Assembly (NCBI GenBank): GCA_016703545.1 | Contig: JADJBX010000013.1 | Coordinates: 1 to 31,667, forward strand | DNA length: 31,667 nt | Direction: 5' to 3' | Source: Candidatus Amarobacillus elongatus | Lineage (GTDB): Bacteria > Chloroflexota > Dehalococcoidia > Tepidiformales > Tepidiformaceae | Part shown: piece after piece, positions 15,024 to 23,179 of the stretch | How positions within the stretch are numbered: position 1 is the stretch's first letter | How the letters are laid out: each line of letters begins with the position of its first letter | Notes under the pieces: model-generated | Databases searched by the model: none | What the model was told of the DNA's origin: nothing | What the model saw: the letters and a program-made list of their open reading frames with translations, nothing else | Program-made: the position numbers and the translations under genes

Positions 15024-16190
15024 CTATTTCACCCCGAGGGCGGCCTTCCCCGCGTTCAGCAGCACCATGTCCGACTGCGGCGTGTGGATGCGGCCGCAGA
15101 GGACGTCCCGGTAGTGCCGTTCCAGCGGGTTGTTCCGCGAAAGGCCCGGGTTCCCGACCAGCTCCAGCGCCAGTTCGACCACGCGGATGGCGTTCTGCGT
15201 GACCGCGTGCTTGACGATCCCGCCCTGCAGGTTTGTCCCTCCCGCGTCCGCCGCCTGCGCGAGGCCGTGGATGAGTTGCCCGTTCGTGTACAGCAGCACC
15301 TCCATCTCGCCGGTCACGGTCTGGTGCCGGGGCAGCGTCGCCAGTGACGCACCGAGGTTCGAAGGCACGCGCTTGTGCAGGTACTCCGTAAGCCAGTCCC
15401 GCGCCGCCTTCGCCACGCCGTTGTACATGGCGGCGATGATGACCGTGTTCCACGTGCTCGACTGCGGGTCCTGCTGCTGCTGCCATTCCTGCGGCGTCTT
15501 CAGGTCGAGCGCGTGTTCCGCGGGCAGCTCGGTCCCCTCGATGATGAGGTCGTCGCTCCCGCTGGCCCGCAGCCCCATGTGGTTCCACGTCTTCTCCAGG
15601 CGAAGCCCGGCCGCGTCCGATGGCACGAGGAAATGGCCCGTCCGCGGCGTCTCTTCGTCGGTGCGTGCGAAGACGAGGTAGTAGCGGAGAATCGGGCTGC
15701 CCGTCGCGTAGACCTTGTGACCCGTCAGCCGCCACCCCGCGGCGGTCCGCGTCGCGGTCGTCGCCGGCATGCCGCCGCGCGCAGGCGTCCCAAGCTCGGG
15801 CTCCACGCGCAGCGCGTTCATCAGCGCCGTGCCCGCCACCGATTCCCGCGCCACCCGTTCGTACACCCCGGCCGGCCAGGCGCGGCGCATCGCCTCCATC
15901 GCGTGGTAGACGTACTGCATCGACAGGACCAGCGCCGTCGAGGGGTCGCCCGCGCCGATGGCACCGAGGACATGGGCGACGGTGTCGAGCCCGGCGGCCT
16001 CCCCGCCGTACTCCCGCGGGACCGTCAGGTTGAGCAGCCCCGCCGCTCGCAGCGCCTCGAAGTTCTCGAAGGGGAACGTCGCGTCCCGGTCGTGATCGCC
16101 CGCGCGTGTCGCGAAGTCGGCCGCGAGCGTGCGCGCGGCGGCGATGAGGTCGGATGCGGACCGAACACCGGGATCGGCGGCAACAGTCAT
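15024..16190 (-). CDS. Acyl-CoA dehydrogenase family protein
   Basis: This 388-residue flavoprotein has the acyl-CoA dehydrogenase layout. The N-terminal helical domain contains FENFEALRAAGLLNLTVPRE and EYGGEAAGLDTVAHVLGAIG, the middle beta-domain contains WRLTGHKVYATGSP and TWNHMGLRASGSDDL, and a C-terminal helical domain follows. It would oxidise an acyl-CoA to the 2-enoyl-CoA with FAD, passing electrons to ETF. I could not identify the catalytic Glu, and the C-terminus lacks the strongest family consensus, so a divergent role such as a flavin-dependent monooxygenase (DszC-like) remains possible. The ATG at 16190 is chosen over upstream starts because AAGGAACC precedes it and the upstream frame is not protein-like. 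The gene stands alone between a terminator and a long gene-free region. Confidence 0.5.
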   Translation of the reverse strand: MTVAADPGVRSASDLIAAARTLAADFATRAGDHDRDATFPFENFEALRAAGLLNLTVPREYGGEAAGLDTVAHVLGAIGAGDPSTALVLSMQYVYHAMEAMRRAWPAGVYERVARESVAGTALMNALRVEPELGTPARGGMPATTATRTAAGWRLTGHKVYATGSPILRYYLVFARTDEETPRTGHFLVPSDAAGLRLEKTWNHMGLRASGSDDLIIEGTELPAEHALDLKTPQEWQQQQDPQSSTWNTVIIAAMYNGVAKAARDWLTEYLHKRVPSNLGASLATLPRHQTVTGEMEVLLYTNGQLIHGLAQAADAGGTNLQGGIVKHAVTQNAIRVVELALELVGNPGLSRNNPLERHYRDVLCGRIHTPQSDMVLLNAGKAALGVK

Positions 16191-16629
16191 GGGGGTTCCT
16201 TTCGCCAATGGTGGCCCCGCGATCCTAGCGGCATCCGCACCGAGGGTGGCGCGAACACCTCCGCCGGCGCCTCCCTTTCGCCGCCAACCGGGAATTACGC
16301 GGACAACTCGGACCAAACGGAGCGATAGCAGTTCGCCCTCATGATAATGCGAATTCAACGATGTCCCGCGTAACGTCGGATCGCGCGCCGCCGGTCGGCC
16401 CGCCATGAAACCGCGCAACGGTCTCGGGACAGATAGGGGACTTCCCGGATTGCCACCGGCTTCCGTGTTTTAGCTACGAAACGGCCGGTCTCAATGCCGT
16501 GTTGATGATTGCCGGGGGAACGAAGTTTCGGGTACTACCGGCAACGTAGAGGGTACCCATTCGGCCGCATCGGCCCGCATCGGTGCCCCCCATGATTCTG
16601 CGAGTAGGTTAGTTGAGGAGGAAATTCTC
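16191..16629. other. 439-nt gene-free region upstream of the two-TM protein gene
   Basis: This region lies between divergent genes and should hold both promoters. It has local inverted repeats, for instance GCCGG near 16512 with CCGGC near 16544, and CGAAGTTTCG around 16520. I see no convincing promoter pair: TAGGTT at 16605-16610 is a possible -10 without a good -35. GAGGAGG at about 16615-16621 is the ribosome site of the next gene. A structured 5' leader is possible but no known riboswitch class could be confirmed by eye. Confidence 0.5.
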
Positions 16630-17304
16630 ATGTCAAGGCGTGCCCTGGATCTCCTATTTGCCAGCGGTGCCGCAGCGATTGCGGTGCTCATGGTAGTGCT
16701 CGGATTTGTGCTGGCCGACCAGGCCGCATTCGCCGAGGACTACGTCAAGGAGCAGCTCGGCGAACAGAAGATCACCTTCGCGACAGCGGAAGATCTGAAG
16801 AAGGACGAAGAGAACCCCGCCAACGCGGAGTACAAGAAGATCACCCAGTGGAAGGAAGGCTCCAGCTGCCTCAACGAGTACGCTGGAAAGGCCATGACCA
16901 CGGGTAAGATGGCCGAATGCTACGGCAACTACTACATCGGCATGCACATGGCTCGCACCGCCGCCCTCACCAAGGTCGACGGCCAGAACATGGGCTGGGA
17001 AGGCCAGACGTACGCCACCCTCGGCACCGTCCGCACCGACCTGAGCGCCAAGATCGCTGCCGCCAAGACCGCCAACAACACCGAAGAAGCCGCCAAGCTT
17101 CAGAAGCAGCTCGATGCCGCGACCTCGCTGCGCAGCACCATGCAAACGGGCGAGACCCTGCGTGGCCTCCTGCTCACCAGCTACGGCTTCAGCATCTTCG
17201 GGGATAAGGCCGCCCTGGCCTCCACCGTCTGCTACCTGGGCGCCGTCGTCCTCGTCATCATCGCCGCCGGTGGCTTCGTCCACGCGGCCATGACCAGGAA
17301 GTAA
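16630..17304 (+). CDS. Two-TM membrane protein of unknown function
   Basis: This 224-residue protein has a TM segment at about 9-30, a hydrophilic extracytoplasmic domain at about 31-195 and a second TM segment at about 198-219, ending in a short basic tail (MTRK). The domain has two cysteines 16 apart (SSCLNEYAG and MAECYGNYY), a predicted helical and possibly coiled part (KIAAAKTANNTEEAAKLQKQ) and GETLRGLLLTSYGFSIFG just before TM2. I recall similar proteins with EQKITF and GETLRG motifs in Actinobacteria, but none with a known function. A strong GAGGAGG site sits before the ATG and a strong terminator follows the stop, so the gene is a single unit and probably well expressed. No function is proposed. 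Confidence 0.5.
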   Translation: MSRRALDLLFASGAAAIAVLMVVLGFVLADQAAFAEDYVKEQLGEQKITFATAEDLKKDEENPANAEYKKITQWKEGSSCLNEYAGKAMTTGKMAECYGNYYIGMHMARTAALTKVDGQNMGWEGQTYATLGTVRTDLSAKIAAAKTANNTEEAAKLQKQLDAATSLRSTMQTGETLRGLLLTSYGFSIFGDKAALASTVCYLGAVVLVIIAAGGFVHAAMTRK

Positions 17305-17327
17305 CTCTCACCCGCGTCCGCCAGTGA

Positions 17328-17357
17328 AACAGGGCCGGCTTTTGCCGGCCCTGTTTT
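17328..17357 (+). terminator. Intrinsic terminator of the two-TM protein gene
   Basis: A perfect 12-bp stem (AACAGGGCCGGC with its complement) around TTTT is followed by more T (to 17357). It starts 24 nt past the stop, and its A-rich left flank could also serve the convergent gene. Confidence 0.5.
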
Positions 17358-17402
17358 GCGTCCCGCCCGTGCACCGGGCGTGACGAACCCGGCGAACGCC
17401 CG

Positions 17403-18716
17403 TCAGGCCGGCACCGGAGCGCGAAACGCCTCGTCGACCATCCCGTGTACCTCTTCGTCCGCGATCGCGATCACGCGCCCGTCGTCGTACTCACGCATCA
17501 CGAGGTCCAGCACGCGCAGGACACGAGGATCGCGCTTGTCCAGGCCCGCTGCATCCGCCGGCCGGTGCTTCTGCATCCACATCAGCAGCCCCGCAGCCCC
17601 GCTCTTGTCCGTGATCGCCACGCCCGGCGGCCGGTTCAGCAGCTTCGTCGTGTCGAACGGGTTGTAGATCTCCTCGTCCTTGATCATGCCGTCGGCGTGG
17701 ATCCCGGCCCGCGTCACGTTGAAGTTGTCGCCCACGAACGGCAGCCGCTGGTCCACCGTCTCCCCGATGGAGCGGTAGTAGTCGGCGATATCGCTGATGG
17801 CCGTCAGGTCCATGCCGTGCGTTTCGCCTGTGATTCCCACGAGCCAGAAGGCGAGCGCCTCGATGGGCGTGTTGCCGCTGCGCTCGCCGATGCCAAGCAG
17901 AGTGCCGTTGTTCGAGCTTGTCCCGTAGAGCCAGGCCGAGACGGCGTTCGGCACGATCGCGCCGAGGTCGTTCTGGCCGTGGAACTCCAGCGCCTCCGAA
18001 GGCACGCCTGCTTCGGTCCGCAGCGCGTGCGAGAGCCGCGGGATGCCGCGCGGGAGGGCCGCGTGCGGGTCCGCGATGCCCACGCCCATCGTGTCGGGGT
18101 AGCGCACCTTCACCTGCACGCCCGCCTGCCGCCCGTGCTCCATCACCTCCCGCACGAAGGGGATGACCACGCCCGGGATGTCGGCCCGCGTGCTGTCCTC
18201 GATGTGGACGCGCGGCAGCACGCCGTCGGCGAGCGCGGCGTCGATGACCTCGAGATACCCCGCCAGCACGCGCTCGCGGGTCGACCCGAGCTTCTTGAAG
18301 ATGTGGTAGTCGGAGATGGAGCAGAGGATGCCCGTCTCCCGCAGCCCGGCCGCGCGCACGAGGGCGTAGTCCGCCATCGTCGCCCGGATCCAGCCAGTGA
18401 TCTCCGGGAAGGGCAGGGCGAGCTCCTGGCACCGCTCCACCGCCTCCCGGTCCTTGCGCGTGTAGAGGAAGAACTCCGTCTGCCGGATCATCCCCTTCGG
18501 CCCGCCCAGCCGCGCAAGGAGCTCGAAGAGCCGCACGATCTGGTCGACCGCGTACGGCGCGCGGCTCTGCTGCCCGTCGCGGAAGGTGGTGTCGGTGATC
18601 CAGATGTTTTCGGGCCGCGCGCGGGGTACGGGCGTGGGCTCGAAGTGGGCGAGTGGCGGCAAAGAATAGGGAAACGTATCGCGGAAGAAGTTGGGTGGGC
18701 CGAAACTGTAATCCAT
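17403..18716 (-). CDS. Re-citrate synthase / homocitrate synthase-like enzyme (LeuA family)
   Basis: This 437-residue HMGL/LeuA-family enzyme would condense acetyl-CoA with a 2-oxoacid. The TIM barrel begins with DTTFRDGQQSRAPY (Arg46, Asp47 at the metal site). It has HIEDSTRADIPG in the middle, the metal ligands HGQNDLG (His246) and SGNTPIEALAFW, and then GIHADG in the C-terminal half. The N-terminal part (FFRDTFPYSLPPL, PENIWITDTTF, GGPKGMIRQTEFFLYT) resembles the Re-citrate synthases I recall from Clostridium kluyveri and Dehalococcoides. They are often mis-annotated as isopropylmalate or homocitrate synthase. Re-citrate synthase is therefore the leading guess, unproven. The ATG at 18716 has AGGAGG 5-6 nt upstream. 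The open frame continues upstream to 19061, but without family similarity and past this strong ribosome site. Confidence 0.5.
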   Translation of the reverse strand: MDYSFGPPNFFRDTFPYSLPPLAHFEPTPVPRARPENIWITDTTFRDGQQSRAPYAVDQIVRLFELLARLGGPKGMIRQTEFFLYTRKDREAVERCQELALPFPEITGWIRATMADYALVRAAGLRETGILCSISDYHIFKKLGSTRERVLAGYLEVIDAALADGVLPRVHIEDSTRADIPGVVIPFVREVMEHGRQAGVQVKVRYPDTMGVGIADPHAALPRGIPRLSHALRTEAGVPSEALEFHGQNDLGAIVPNAVSAWLYGTSSNNGTLLGIGERSGNTPIEALAFWLVGITGETHGMDLTAISDIADYYRSIGETVDQRLPFVGDNFNVTRAGIHADGMIKDEEIYNPFDTTKLLNRPPGVAITDKSGAAGLLMWMQKHRPADAAGLDKRDPRVLRVLDLVMREYDDGRVIAIADEEVHGMVDEAFRAPVPA

Positions 18717-18726
18717 GGCAGCCTCC

Positions 18727-18750
18727 TGTGTACAAGGAGATTGTATACAA
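18727..18750 (-). promoter_or_regulatory. Palindromic operator overlapping the promoter of the Re-citrate-synthase-like gene
   Basis: TTGTATACAA at 18741-18750 is a perfect 10-nt palindrome. A related TGTGTACAAG at 18727-18736 is centred 14 bp away. On the minus strand TACAAT (18740-18745) within the first site could be the -10 box. The pattern resembles operators of GntR/FadR-type repressors, by inference only. The regulator gene is not in this window. Confidence 0.5.
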
Positions 18751-19117
18751 GATTGAACAGCGTCAGGAAGCCACTCTCCCCTATTGCTCACCCTCCACCT
18801 ATTCCTCCCGCCCATATCCCCGGCCCGGGCATTCGGGTTTGCCATGATGCGTGGGGGTGATTCCCCTCGCTCCGGCGAAGGACCATACCCCTCGCCCCCC
18901 ACTCGCTCGTATGCGCAAAAACAGGTTCGGGAAGTGTCGATAGACAGACATAAGGCGACGGTGGTCCACGGTAAATAAAGGCCGGTTGGACGCCGCGCGC
19001 AGGCATGGTACGAAGTAGCCACTCCATCTAGGAAACGCCCCGCGGCATTACAGAACGGCAACGGCGAGCACCCATGGCGCCTCGCCCTCGGCCTGCCGTG
19101 CCCGGGCGGGAGGGTTC
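18751..19117. other. Gene-free divergent region
   Basis: About 370 nt between the minus-strand synthase gene and the plus-strand peptidase-like gene hold no supported gene. The open frame across 18717-19061 on the minus strand is not protein-like. I see weak promoter-like AT-rich islands (18935-18955, around 18970) but no confident hexamer pair, repeat or terminator. Confidence 0.5.
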
Positions 19118-20068
19118 ATGGTCCGAACGATGTTGCTCACCTGCGCGGTCCTCTCCGCTGTCGTCCTCGGCGGTGGCTGGCGACTTACCGCCCAGGCGGC
19201 CCCCGCCATCGTCGCGCAGCCCGGCTGCTCAGAGACCCCCGCGAAGGCTGGCGACGACAAGGCCGCGGAGGGCGAGGAGTGCTCCCCCTCCATTGATCGC
19301 GCTATCGCGACGGCGAAGATGAACGCCGCCCTCGCCTACTCCGCCTACCTCGATGGCAAGGGCTCCCGCGCCACTGCCGATGCCTACGAGTCCTGGCTGC
19401 GCGCGCTCACCGGCGAGCAGGCCCGGCCCATCGTCCCCCTCGGCGACAGCTCGGTTCGCGGCACTTCGAACATCCAGAAGTTCTTCTGGCCCTACGAACA
19501 GATCAACTCGAACTACTGCGGCCCCGCCACCGCCATGACCATCCTTCGCTTCCTGGGCCCTTCCACCTCGAAGACGCCGAACAAGCAGGGTGTGCGCGAC
19601 CAGCTCACCGGCGTCCCCGAGACCGACCAGGAAATGCTCGCGACTCCGTTCTGGCTGGCGACCGCGCGGTACGGGCAGACGTTCTGGGGCGAAAAGTACA
19701 TGCCCTTTACGCTCAATAGTTGGCGCGGGACGAGGTGGTACATCCAGTCCGCCGCACCCGGTCTCGAGGGCGGCACCCTCACCAAGGAGCAGGCCCTCGC
19801 CGCCATCAGGTTCGACACCGACCGTTCCTACCCTGTCGCCGAGAACGTGCTCTATTCGAACCGCACGTACTATCCCGCGGGCTTCTGGCCGGGCGTCACG
19901 TACGCCCACTGGGATACCGTCTACGGCCACTACCAACAAAACGGCAAGCAGATCGTCCAGGTCGGCCAGGTCTATCACGACAAGCGGCTCCCCTTCGACC
20001 GGTTCCAGGATGTGGACTGGGACGTGCATTGGAGCGCGATCGGGGGGTGGCATGGCCTGGTCTGGTAA
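19118..20068 (+). CDS. Secreted C39-like papain-fold protein
   Basis: This 316-residue exported protein has an N-terminal hydrophobic signal segment (about 5-28, TAQAAPA as a possible cleavage region). It then has a C39_2-like cysteine-peptidase fold with candidate nucleophile Cys134 in INSNYCGPATAMTILRFL. The likely catalytic His is His264 in YAHWDTVYGHY, with an acidic partner later, possibly Asp288 in VYHD. Spacing fits a C39-like peptidase or transglutaminase-like hydrolase acting outside the membrane. No transporter is fused or adjacent, so it is not a bacteriocin-ABC C39 domain. GGGAGGG precedes the ATG. The last 17 nt overlap the next lipoprotein gene, which implies coupled expression. 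Substrate and actual catalysis are unknown. The call rests on the Cys motif and general layout. Confidence 0.5.
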   Translation: MVRTMLLTCAVLSAVVLGGGWRLTAQAAPAIVAQPGCSETPAKAGDDKAAEGEECSPSIDRAIATAKMNAALAYSAYLDGKGSRATADAYESWLRALTGEQARPIVPLGDSSVRGTSNIQKFFWPYEQINSNYCGPATAMTILRFLGPSTSKTPNKQGVRDQLTGVPETDQEMLATPFWLATARYGQTFWGEKYMPFTLNSWRGTRWYIQSAAPGLEGGTLTKEQALAAIRFDTDRSYPVAENVLYSNRTYYPAGFWPGVTYAHWDTVYGHYQQNGKQIVQVGQVYHDKRLPFDRFQDVDWDVHWSAIGGWHGLVW

Positions 20069-21174
20069 GCGCGCGACCGCCGCTGCCGCACTGGCCGCCC
20101 TCGCCCTGGTGGGCTGCGGCGATGGCGCGACGAGCGGCGCGGACGCTCCCGGCACTGCCGCCGGCGCCGTCCGCACCGCCACCCTCGCCATGGACACAAA
20201 GGGCCCGGCGCTTCCCATGGAGACCAGCGCCGGTGTGGCGCAGGTCCCCGTCGCCGCCATCGGTGAATCCGTCGTGGTGGCCGTCGGCGGCGAGGACGGC
20301 GCGCCCCAGGCGTTCGAGCGCTGGGACCCCCGAACGGGCGCCCGCGCCCCCCTGTGGCAGGGGCGCGGCCGGCCAGCAGGATATCGTGCTCGCGTCATCC
20401 GGCGATTGGCTGGCGACCGTCCGCACCGGGCTTGCGCTGCCCTTTCCGGAATGGCAACTGATCCTTCGCAACGTCACGACCGGCGAAGCGCGCACCATCG
20501 CCCGCAACGAGGGCACTGTGGCGGACGCGCCCGATCTGCAACCGGGGCTCCCCTTCGGCTTCGCCCCGAAGCCCGTGATGGACGGCGCCACCGTGACCTG
20601 GATCCAATACGCCGGCAGCGCCGAATCCCCGGTGCGGGAACTCCGTGCGTATGACCTCGCCTCCGGGTCCGTGACCACCCTCGATACCGTCGCCCTCGCC
20701 GAGGGCGATCTCGACACCGCCGCCGCCGGTGGCGGCCGTACGGCCTGGCTCCGCGTCGATGCCGCGGGCCAAAGGTTCGTCCTCCGAGAAGCCGATGGCG
20801 GGCAGCGTGAGCTTCCCGTTGAAGGCGCGCCTTTTGCCGCCGCCCTCGACGCGAGCGGCCGCCACCTGGCATGGGACGATGGCCTCATCGCCAAGCGCGT
20901 CCTGGACCTTGAAACCGGTGCCACGTCCACGTTCGCCACCGACGAGGGATGGGGCATGACCGCCGCGGGCTCGCGCTTCACGTGGGCGCCCGCAGCCGCC
21001 TACGGCGGCGCTCCCGGCTACTTCGACGCCGCCACCGGCGTCACCCACATCCTGGAAGTGCGCGAGGGTGTTCGCAGTAACTACGCCGCGCTTCTCGGCC
21101 CCTGGTTCGTCTGGCAGTCCGCCGGCCCCCGGGGCGATGGCCTCTATCACTTCACCTGGCCCGGCCAGTCGTAA
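20052..21174 (+). CDS. Predicted beta-propeller-like lipoprotein, one frameshift
   Basis: The N-terminus is a lipoprotein signal: a basic start (MAWSGKR), a hydrophobic stretch and lipobox LVGC with Cys22. The mature protein has repeated beta-rich units such as DGATVTWIQYAG, GGRTAWLRVDAAG, GRHLAWDDG and GSRFTWAPAAAYG, reminiscent of TolB- or DPP-type propeller blades. The reading changes frame near 20360. Removing one G from the GGGG at 20360-20363 joins the parts as LWQGAAGQQDIVLASSGDWL, so a sequence error is likely. Repaired, it has about 373 residues. Its ATG at 20052 lies inside the end of the C39-like gene, so the two products are probably made together and may act at the same surface. 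No family name can be given with confidence. Confidence 0.5.
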
Positions 21175-21191
21175 GACCAAGGAGAACGAGG

Positions 21192-21590
21192 ATGCTCATC
21201 ACGGTTTGGCGCGATTTCGAAACCTCCCGCGAACCCCGGCGTGCCCGCACCGCCAACCACAAGCGGAAGCTCTCGGAGTTCATCTGCCACATCCACAATC
21301 AGAACTACTTCCAGAAGCCCCACCGCGTCGTGACCCTCGCCGAATGGGACCTGACCGTGGAGGCCGTCGAGTTGTGGGCTCGCATTCGCCAGCTCGTCGC
21401 GTCGGTCGAGATGGACCCCGTCGCGGGCAGTGCGCCGATGCGCCCGCTCTTCCTCTATGCCGAGGAGCTCGACGCCATCACGCCGACGCACAACAACCTG
21501 GTCTCGGCCCGCCGCGACCTCGTTGCCGCCATCGGCATGCGGGCGGCCCTCACCCGCAGCGATAGCGAGCGCGACCTCAGCTTCGCCTGA
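21192..21590 (+). CDS. Conserved-looking small protein of unknown function
   Basis: This 132-residue soluble protein has no signal or membrane segment and is rich in Arg and Glu, with a predicted helical second half (DLTVEAVELWARIRQLVASV). I do not recognise a family. The ATG at 21192 has AAGGAGAACGAGG upstream. It starts 17 nt after the lipoprotein stop, so it probably shares that transcript, although nothing in its sequence ties it to export. Codon use resembles that of the surrounding genes. Confidence 0.5.
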   Translation: MLITVWRDFETSREPRRARTANHKRKLSEFICHIHNQNYFQKPHRVVTLAEWDLTVEAVELWARIRQLVASVEMDPVAGSAPMRPLFLYAEELDAITPTHNNLVSARRDLVAAIGMRAALTRSDSERDLSFA

Positions 21591-21619
21591 CGCCCCGCAC
21601 TCCCGCTCACGCATACGAT

Positions 21620-21642
21620 TGCCCCGCTCAGGCGGGGCATTT
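21620..21642 (+). terminator. Intrinsic terminator of the C39-like/lipoprotein operon
   Basis: An 8-bp stem (TGCCCCGC with GCGGGGCA) around TCAG is followed by TTT. It lies 29 nt after the stop of the 132-residue protein gene. Confidence 0.5.
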
Positions 21643-21686
21643 CGCGCGTTCGCCTGGTAGCCGCGGTCTCCGCCACGCGGCGAACG

Positions 21687-21718
21687 CAGAACGGCCCCGC
21701 TTCAGCGGGGCCGTTCTG
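21687..21718. terminator. Long hairpin between convergent genes
   Basis: A perfect 15-bp stem (CAGAACGGCCCCGCT with its complement) with a 2-nt centre lies 27 nt beyond the helicase stop on the minus strand. It probably ends the helicase transcript and backs up the previous terminator. Confidence 0.5.
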
Positions 21719-21745
21719 AGGTGGGTGGCGGTAGCGGCCGGGCGC

Positions 21746-23173
21746 CTACTCCCAGCGGGAGGGCAGCGTCAGCCGTTCGAGGGCGCTATCGCCCACTTCC
21801 CCGACGATGCGGTCCCAGTCGGCCAGTTCCCATTCGCTGACGAACGTGACTGCCGTGCCGAGCTTGCCCGCGCGCGCCGTGCGGCCGATGCGGTGGATGT
21901 ACTCCTCCGCGTTCTGGGGCACGTCGTAGTTGATGACATGCTCGATGTCGGGGATGTCCAGGCCACGGGCCGCGACGTTCGTGGCGATCAAGAACTCCAG
22001 CCGCCCGCCCCGGAAGTCCGCCATCACGCGGTCGCGTTCGCCCTGGCGAAGGTCGCCATGGATGGCCCGTGCCGGCACGCCGCAATCCTGCAGCTGCGCC
22101 GTGAGCCGGTCCACGCCGATCTTCGTGCGCCGGAAGATGAGCGAACGGCCGAGATCCATGGTCTCGTAGAGGTGGCGCAGCGCGAGGAACTTGTCCCGCT
22201 CGGCCACTTCGGCGAAGTACTGCGTCACGCCGTCGGCGGTCCGCTGCTCGGGGGCGCAGGCGACCCGCTGGGCCTTCCGCATGTAGCGGTACACGAGCCG
22301 CCCGATGCTCTCCGGCATGGTCGCGCTGAACAGCGCCGTCTGCCGCTGCTTCGGCGTCACGCGCAGGATGTAGTCGATGTCTCGGGCGAACCCGATGTCC
22401 AGCATCTGGTCCGCTTCGTCCAGCACCGCGAAGCGGATGCCTTCGAGCCGCAGCGTCCCGCGCTTGATGTGGTCAATGACGCGGCCGGGCGTGCCGACCA
22501 CGACCTGTGCGCCACGCTCGAGCGCCGCGAAGTCCCCCGTCAGCCGCTTGCCGCCGACCAGGGCCATGGTTTCGAAGCCGTAGAACCGCCCGAGGTGGTC
22601 CATGACTTCGTGAACCTGGTTCGCGAGCTCCCGCGTGGGGACGAGCACCAGCGCCTGGACGCTCCGTTCCTCGGGGTCGATGAGCCGCGCCATGGGCAGG
22701 CCGAACGCCAGCGTCTTGCCGGTACCCGTCTGCGCCAGCCCGACCAGGTCCTCGCCCTCGAGCAGGAGCGGGAGCGCCTCGGCCTGGATGGGGGTGGGGT
22801 CGGTGAACCCGAGCGCCGCGATGGCCTGCAGGCCCGTTTCGTCCACGCCCAGCAGGCGGAACGGTTCGGACAGTGGGGCCCTGGGTGCCGGGAGGTTGTC
22901 GAAGTCACCGGCGGCGGTGGCGCCGGTCTCGGCGCCGCCCGCGCCGCGGCGGCTGCGACGCTTCCGCTTGCGCCGCGAAGGAGGCTCGCCGTGCTCGGCG
23001 TCGATGTCGCCCTCGAAGCCCGCGGGCGCGAGGGTGGTGGTGATGGCCGCTTCTGGCCGCGGGACGGCCCGCGCCCGCACTTCAAAAGCGTCGGTAATGG
23101 GCGCGGTCGTGTCCGGCAGCGCCGTGTAGTCGATGACGGGGTCCTGGCGCTTCTTGCGCCGGAAGAGAGACAG
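21746..23173 (-). CDS. DEAD-box ATP-dependent RNA helicase
   Basis: This DEAD-box helicase would unwind structured RNA in ribosome assembly or mRNA decay. Numbering from the conventional GTG at 23080 (444 residues), it has the Q motif FTDPTPIQ, Walker A AQTGTGKT (Lys122), PTRELA, TPGR, DEAD at 221-224, SAT at 253-255 and the C-terminal ARGLDIP and HRIGRTARAG motifs. A basic linker (RRKRKRRSRR) precedes the core. The GTG has no good ribosome site, and the frame stays open and protein-like upstream: MSLFRRKKRQDPVIDYTALP if CTG at 23173 is used, or a CTG at 23179 lying 9 nt after AAAGGAA. I therefore set a tentative CTG start at 23173. The family is certain, the exact start is not. Confidence 0.5.
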   Translation of the reverse strand: MSLFRRKKRQDPVIDYTALPDTTAPITDAFEVRARAVPRPEAAITTTLAPAGFEGDIDAEHGEPPSRRKRKRRSRRGAGGAETGATAAGDFDNLPAPRAPLSEPFRLLGVDETGLQAIAALGFTDPTPIQAEALPLLLEGEDLVGLAQTGTGKTLAFGLPMARLIDPEERSVQALVLVPTRELANQVHEVMDHLGRFYGFETMALVGGKRLTGDFAALERGAQVVVGTPGRVIDHIKRGTLRLEGIRFAVLDEADQMLDIGFARDIDYILRVTPKQRQTALFSATMPESIGRLVYRYMRKAQRVACAPEQRTADGVTQYFAEVAERDKFLALRHLYETMDLGRSLIFRRTKIGVDRLTAQLQDCGVPARAIHGDLRQGERDRVMADFRGGRLEFLIATNVAARGLDIPDIEHVINYDVPQNAEEYIHRIGRTARAGKLGTAVTFVSEWELADWDRIVGEVGDSALERLTLPSRWE

Positions 23174-23179
23174 AATCAG

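Noticed and set aside
16500..16600. Cyclic-di-AMP (ydaO-type) riboswitch in the leader of the two-TM gene
   Set aside because: A GGGGGAAC segment is suggestive, but the hallmark GCUAACC-type elements and the expected stem order were not found. A covariance search would decide.
18717..19061. N-terminal extension of the Re-citrate-synthase-like frame
   Set aside because: It has no family similarity and lies upstream of a strong AGGAGG site and of the candidate promoter and operator.
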